The notes below the pieces were generated by a model. It saw only the letters and a list, made by a program, of their open reading frames with translations, was not told the DNA's origin and ran no database searches. From Gallionella sp. (GTDB lineage Bacteria; Pseudomonadota; Gammaproteobacteria; Burkholderiales; Gallionellaceae): a stretch of DNA of 17,915 nucleotides. The translations under genes were made by a program, and so were the position numbers. The stretch covers positions 1 to 17,915 of the forward strand of contig JARCRR010000063.1 in NCBI GenBank assembly GCA_029850565.1, written 5' to 3'. Shown piece by piece: positions 14,738 to 17,915 of this stretch (positions within the stretch are counted from its first letter, which is position 1; every line of letters begins with the position of its first letter).

Positions 14738-15535
14738 ATGGCAATCTATGCTGTTGGCGACATTCAAGGGTGTCACAACGAGTTCCGGCAACTACTGGAG
14801 GATATCCGGTTCGACCCGGCACAAGACAAACTGTGGCTGGTAGGCGATTTGGTCAATCGCGGACCGGGATCGCTGGACGTGTTGCGTCTGGTGAAATCGC
14901 TGGGCGAAAGTGCGATTACCGTGCTGGGCAATCATGATCTGCATCTACTGGCCGTGGCAGAGGGCGTGGCCGAACTGCATCGTAGCGATACCTTGGATGC
15001 TGTGCTGAATGCGCCGGATCGCGATGAGTTGCTCGCTTGGCTGCGTCAGCAACGCCTCCTATATGCAGAGGCCGGATATGTGCTGGTCCATGCAGGACTG
15101 TTGCCACAATGGAGCGTCAAGCAAGCAGCCAGCCTCGCAAGTGAAGTGGAAAATGCTTTACGTGATGAGCACTACGCCGAATTTTTCACGCACATGTACG
15201 GCAACACTCCGCATAGCTGGGACGACGATCTCACGGGCTATAAACGACTGCGTATCATTACCAACGCCTTTACTCGTATGCGCATCTGCACGCCTCAAGG
15301 CGAGATGGAGTTCAGATTCAAGGGCGAGCTTGAAAAGATCGTTGCCGGATATCTGCCATGGTTCGAGGTGCCGAACCGCATGAGTCAAGAGGCCACCGTG
15401 ATTTTTGGACACTGGTCAGCGTTGGGGTTGAAAGTCACACCCAATGTAATTGCGCTGGATACCGGTTGCATATGGGGCGGTGCGCTGACGGCGATTCGCC
15501 TTGAGGATAGGCGGATATTTCAAGTGAAGTGTTGA
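14738..15535 (+). CDS. apaH: Bis(5'-nucleosyl)-tetraphosphatase, symmetrical (ApaH)
   Basis: ApaH hydrolyses diadenosine tetraphosphate to two ADP in the cytoplasm and also affects Np4 capping of RNA. The 265-residue product (E. coli 280) carries the metallophosphoesterase motifs AVGDIQGC (about 5-12), LVGDLVNRGP (34-43) and LGNHDLHL (63-70), with a later VHAGLLPQW and FGHWSALG supplying metal-binding histidines. The start has GGGG seven bases upstream. It stands alone between the divergent MBOAT gene and the convergent diguanylate cyclase; no terminator is obvious in the 47 bases after its stop. Confidence 0.96.
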   Translation: MAIYAVGDIQGCHNEFRQLLEDIRFDPAQDKLWLVGDLVNRGPGSLDVLRLVKSLGESAITVLGNHDLHLLAVAEGVAELHRSDTLDAVLNAPDRDELLAWLRQQRLLYAEAGYVLVHAGLLPQWSVKQAASLASEVENALRDEHYAEFFTHMYGNTPHSWDDDLTGYKRLRIITNAFTRMRICTPQGEMEFRFKGELEKIVAGYLPWFEVPNRMSQEATVIFGHWSALGLKVTPNVIALDTGCIWGGALTAIRLEDRRIFQVKC

Positions 15536-15582
15536 GCGGAGAGTAGGCTGAATCAATCCGGGTTCTTGTTGCGCTTATCTGT

Positions 15583-17307
15583 TCAAACCAAACTTGGCGA
15601 ATGTTCCGGTTGTTTTGCCTGTTCCGCCAATCGAACGCAGTTGCGTCCGGCATCCTTCGCCGCATACAGCGCCATGTCCACTTGGTGCAACATCGCATCC
15701 AGCGTCTGGGGAGAGGCGGAATGATGGACGCCGATGCTGGTCGTGAACGAAAAGCTATGCACGCCCGTTTCGATATGCAACGTCTGGACCGTTTCGCGAA
15801 TGCGCTCTGCTATGGCAAGCAGATCCTGTTCACTGCATTCCGGCAACAGTATCAGAAATTCTTCGCCGCCCCAGCGACCGGCGTGGTCGTAACTGCGCTT
15901 CATGGAATGCAACATATTGGCGGTGGCGCACAATGCCAAGTCACCCGCCGCATGGCCATGTGTGTCGTTGATTTGCTTGAAGTGATCGAGATCGAGCAAC
16001 AACAATCCCAATGAACCACCTTGACGAGCCTGACGTGCAATCTCTTCCTCGAACCGGCACAGCATGCCGCGCCGATTGAGCAAACCGGTCAGAGGATCGA
16101 TCTCGGTCAGGCGGTGCAGGTCTTCTGTGCGCTCTTTGACCTTGCGCTCCAATTTATCATTGGTTTGATGCACGAATTCCACCATCTGCCAGAACGAACG
16201 CGACAGCGCGGCGATCTCACCCGTTCCAACGATTTGACGTTCGGTTTCAAAGTTGCCACGCTGGATTTCGTCGGATGCGATCTTGATCTTGTAAATGGGT
16301 TTCAGTATCCAGCGATGCAGCAAAATGCCCAACAACAGCATGACGAGCAAGAACAGCGTGGTAAAGAACAGGGAAATCCAGCCAAATCCATGCAGCAATT
16401 TAAGCTTGTTTGAATCCATCAATGTCAGGTCGAACCAGTCGATCTCCGGCAGATAAGCGATCCCCAGCCAATATTTTTCACCTTTGAAGGTGACTTCCAA
16501 CAAGGCGTTTTGTTCCTGGCGGGTTGCGAGCTGTTGCATCGCGAGGCGCAAATTTTCCACGTCTTCTTTGTTCTCAAACAAAACATCCGCCTTGATACGC
16601 ATGCGGACATCTTTAGTGATACTGGCGTAATCGATCAGGTTGGGGTCGGGAGACAACTGGATGGCCATGCTGCGGTCAATGAAGAAGTTGTAGATGCCGG
16701 GCTGCACAATGCCCACGCTTTCCTTCAGGAATTCGGTGAGATCGAGGCCGGTGCCGATCACTCCGAGCACTTCGTCGCCGCGTTTGAGGAGCACATTGAT
16801 CCAGATTTTGGTGACGCCCAAGTGCACATCGGGATCGAGATTCACCTGATAATTTTTATTCTCCTTCAGCGTGGCGTAGAACCACTTGTCATTGGGATTG
16901 TTCGGCGAGAGCTTATAGCGCAGCTCCTTGCCCGTATAGCGACCTGCCGTGTCGTTGAAGTAGTAATTACCGGAGCCGGTGAATGCGGCAAAGTAGCTGT
17001 GATCGCGGAAGTTGTAGCGATAATCCTCCATCACCTCAAGCGCACGCTGTCGGATCTTGACATCGCCCTCATGCAAAGCCATTTCGACTATAGCCGGATC
17101 GCTTGCCATCTTGCGGGCGAGATCGATCTCGCGAATCAGCGGCATCAGTGTGCGGTGTTTATCGAACAGGACTTGCCGCTGGGAGAAGTTCTTCCCCCAC
17201 TCACGATTGATCTCGTGCACTGCGTCTTGAATGACATACCAGGTAAGTGCGGCGAATCCGAGAAAGATCGCCGATATCACCAGCAAAAATTTTGTCCCGA
17301 GTCTCAT
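15583..17307 (-). CDS. Membrane-bound diguanylate cyclase (Cache-HAMP-GGDEF)
   Basis: The 574-residue protein probably makes cyclic di-GMP in response to an extracytoplasmic signal. A membrane segment at about 5-25 is followed by a periplasmic Cache sensor (LARKMASDPAIVEMAL, YFAAFTGSGNYYFNDTAG). A second membrane segment at about 305-330, a HAMP linker (LKPIYKIKIASDEIQRGNF) and a coiled stretch lead to a GGDEF domain. The active site reads RWGGEEF (GGEEF about 480-484) and an intact RSYD inhibitory site sits at about 471-474, so it should be active and feedback-inhibited. The ATG at 17307 follows GGGGGA at a suitable distance; a GTG one codon earlier is the alternative. Cache ligand unknown. 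Confidence 0.93.
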   Translation of the reverse strand: MRLGTKFLLVISAIFLGFAALTWYVIQDAVHEINREWGKNFSQRQVLFDKHRTLMPLIREIDLARKMASDPAIVEMALHEGDVKIRQRALEVMEDYRYNFRDHSYFAAFTGSGNYYFNDTAGRYTGKELRYKLSPNNPNDKWFYATLKENKNYQVNLDPDVHLGVTKIWINVLLKRGDEVLGVIGTGLDLTEFLKESVGIVQPGIYNFFIDRSMAIQLSPDPNLIDYASITKDVRMRIKADVLFENKEDVENLRLAMQQLATRQEQNALLEVTFKGEKYWLGIAYLPEIDWFDLTLMDSNKLKLLHGFGWISLFFTTLFLLVMLLLGILLHRWILKPIYKIKIASDEIQRGNFETERQIVGTGEIAALSRSFWQMVEFVHQTNDKLERKVKERTEDLHRLTEIDPLTGLLNRRGMLCRFEEEIARQARQGGSLGLLLLDLDHFKQINDTHGHAAGDLALCATANMLHSMKRSYDHAGRWGGEEFLILLPECSEQDLLAIAERIRETVQTLHIETGVHSFSFTTSIGVHHSASPQTLDAMLHQVDMALYAAKDAGRNCVRLAEQAKQPEHSPSLV

Positions 17308-17310
17308 CAC

Positions 17311-17574
17311 GTTCCCCCGCCATGAATACCATAACAGAAATAGTAGCGGACATGCCTACAGCAACCAACCCCACCCCAGAATTTGTTGCACCAATATCAA
17401 AGCAAAACTATGACGAGAATACCAAATGTCTAAGCCGCCAGTTTCACCGGAGTATCGGTGGGCGATTAATACTATCTATTCGTGCGCGCCGTCATAATAA
17501 TCAAAAAAATAGTGCGGGTAGCTCAATTCAACGACCTACTGAGGGGGAACTAATTGTCGATCCTTAAATTAAAG
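17311..17574. other. Weakly coding intergenic stretch with an 81-codon open frame
   Basis: Between the diguanylate cyclase start and the next terminator no recognised gene was found. A plus-strand frame from ATG 17322 to TAA 17567 would give 81 residues, but it has no ribosome site, its codon third positions are A/T-rich unlike the neighbours, and the protein (containing SIGGRLILSIRARRHNN) matches nothing I know. A small hairpin CACCG-GAGTAT-CGGTG lies at 17445-17460. Probably regulatory or remnant DNA; a small orphan gene is possible. Confidence 0.3.
17340..17368 (-). promoter_or_regulatory. Candidate promoter of the diguanylate cyclase gene
   Basis: Read on the minus strand, TTGGTT (17368-17363), a 17-base spacer and TACTAT (17345-17340) stand about 33 bases before the ATG at 17307. 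Spacing is ideal but both hexamers deviate from consensus. Confidence 0.35.
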
Positions 17575-17593
17575 GCGGGCGCATCGCGCCCGC
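17565..17593 (-). terminator. Intrinsic terminator of the minus-strand gene at the right edge
   Basis: A perfect 8-bp stem GCGGGCGC/GCGCCCGC (17575-17582 with 17586-17593) has a 3-base loop. Read on the minus strand it is followed by CCTTTAATTTAA. It lies 13 bases past the stop of the partial gene at the right edge. Confidence 0.85.
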
Positions 17594-17606
17594 TGTGTTG
17601 TGAAGA

Positions 17607-17915
17607 TTATTTGTAATCTGCTTGATGATCGAATACGTGCATGATCATTTGCAGGTGAGGCGCGGTGGATTTTTTGAATGCTGCCGGAAATTTATCAGCA
17701 ACCGGCGTCACCGCACCGGCCACATCTGCAGTGACCGAGCCATCGTTGATTTCGATCCATTGCTTGTTGAATGCCTCTCCGTTCATTGCGGCAGCAAACA
17801 GGTTCGTGTGTTTTTTCCCGCGATATTTCGGATAAATCATGAGGCCATCATCAATTGGCTTGCCCCACAGATTGAAGGATTGTTTTGTTCCGGCCGGGAA
17901 TGCATTGAAGGCAAT
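17607..17915 (-). CDS. Unrecognised protein, C-terminal part (start outside window)
   Basis: The minus-strand frame is open from the window edge to TAA at 17609-17607, giving 102 residues. An internal ATG at 17840 exists, but the reading frame continues upstream with sensible protein sequence (FPAGTKQSFNLWGKPIDDGL), so the true start is probably outside. The visible part is soluble-looking, with ADVAGAVTPVADKFPAAFKK and a C-terminal MIMHVFDHQADYK. No cysteines, heme motif or membrane segment are seen. I do not recognise the family. A strong terminator follows, which supports a real, expressed gene. Confidence 0.65.
   Translation of the reverse strand: MAFNAFPAGTKQSFNLWGKPIDDGLMIYPKYRGKKHTNLFAAAMNGEAFNKQWIEINDGSVTADVAGAVTPVADKFPAAFKKSTAPHLQMIMHVFDHQADYK

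Noticed and set aside
15536..15582. Terminator between apaH and the diguanylate cyclase
   Set aside because: No stem of useful length with a T-run was found in either direction.
16510..17325. 271-codon plus-strand frame opposite the diguanylate cyclase
   Set aside because: Mirror frame of the Cache and membrane region of a well-supported gene; no conserved motif and no plausible start context.
17515..17563. tRNA-like words (GCGGGTAGCTCAATT and TCGATCC) in the right intergenic gap
   Set aside because: The acceptor stem has only five bases before TA, no GAGC closes the D stem, no anticodon stem is visible and no matching 3' acceptor strand follows. At most a remnant, more likely chance.
17553..17612. 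19-codon frame from TTG after GAGGGGG
   Set aside because: It runs straight through the terminator hairpin of the opposite gene and has no recognisable content; the ribosome-site match is probably chance.

Overview
The window looks like chromosomal DNA of a betaproteobacterium, probably in or near the Gallionellaceae/Nitrosomonadales. The reasons are the ffh, ypjD-like and rpsP-rimM-trmD-rplS arrangement, a CbbY-type phosphatase that usually goes with the Calvin cycle, repeated TAGAAT-like -10 boxes, and moderately GC-rich genes. The taxonomic placement is inference. Nothing in the window marks a mobile element, CRISPR array, tRNA or rRNA.

Left part (1-6840): housekeeping. On the minus strand, read right to left, are ffh (signal recognition particle GTPase), cbbY (xylulose-1,5-bisphosphate phosphatase type), ilvA (threonine dehydratase) and the start of a TfoX-N-domain protein cut by the window edge. 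A 73-bp hairpin repeat lies between ffh and cbbY. Divergent from ffh is a CcsA/YpjD-type membrane protein. The classical rpsP-rimM-trmD-rplS operon follows, with its own promoter, ATGA stop/start overlaps and a very strong terminator that should work in both directions.

Middle part (6841-14680): a compact cell-surface polysaccharide (LPS/O-antigen type) locus. Minus strand: a class I methyltransferase with a Cys4 zinc-ribbon-like N-terminus, then a GT2 glycosyltransferase. Plus strand: a GT9 heptosyltransferase-type enzyme, an O-antigen-ligase/polymerase-type membrane protein and a second GT2. The two GT2 proteins are clear paralogues. Convergent to these, on the minus strand, are an MBOAT O-acyltransferase (AlgI type) and a partner SGNH/AlgJ-like protein. 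The SGNH gene is split by an apparent one-base frameshift near 13048.

Right part (14681-17915): apaH (diadenosine tetraphosphatase) on plus; a membrane-bound Cache-HAMP-GGDEF diguanylate cyclase with intact active site and I-site on minus; a roughly 300-bp weakly coding intergenic stretch; and the C-terminal part of an unrecognised protein on minus, closed by a good terminator.

Points most worth a second look: the SGNH frameshift, which could silence polysaccharide O-acetylation; a 14-codon leader ORF with a strong Shine-Dalgarno directly before the GT9 gene; the paralogous GT2 pair at the two ends of the glycosyltransferase block; and the hairpin repeat beside ffh. I saw no clearly new multi-gene system here.
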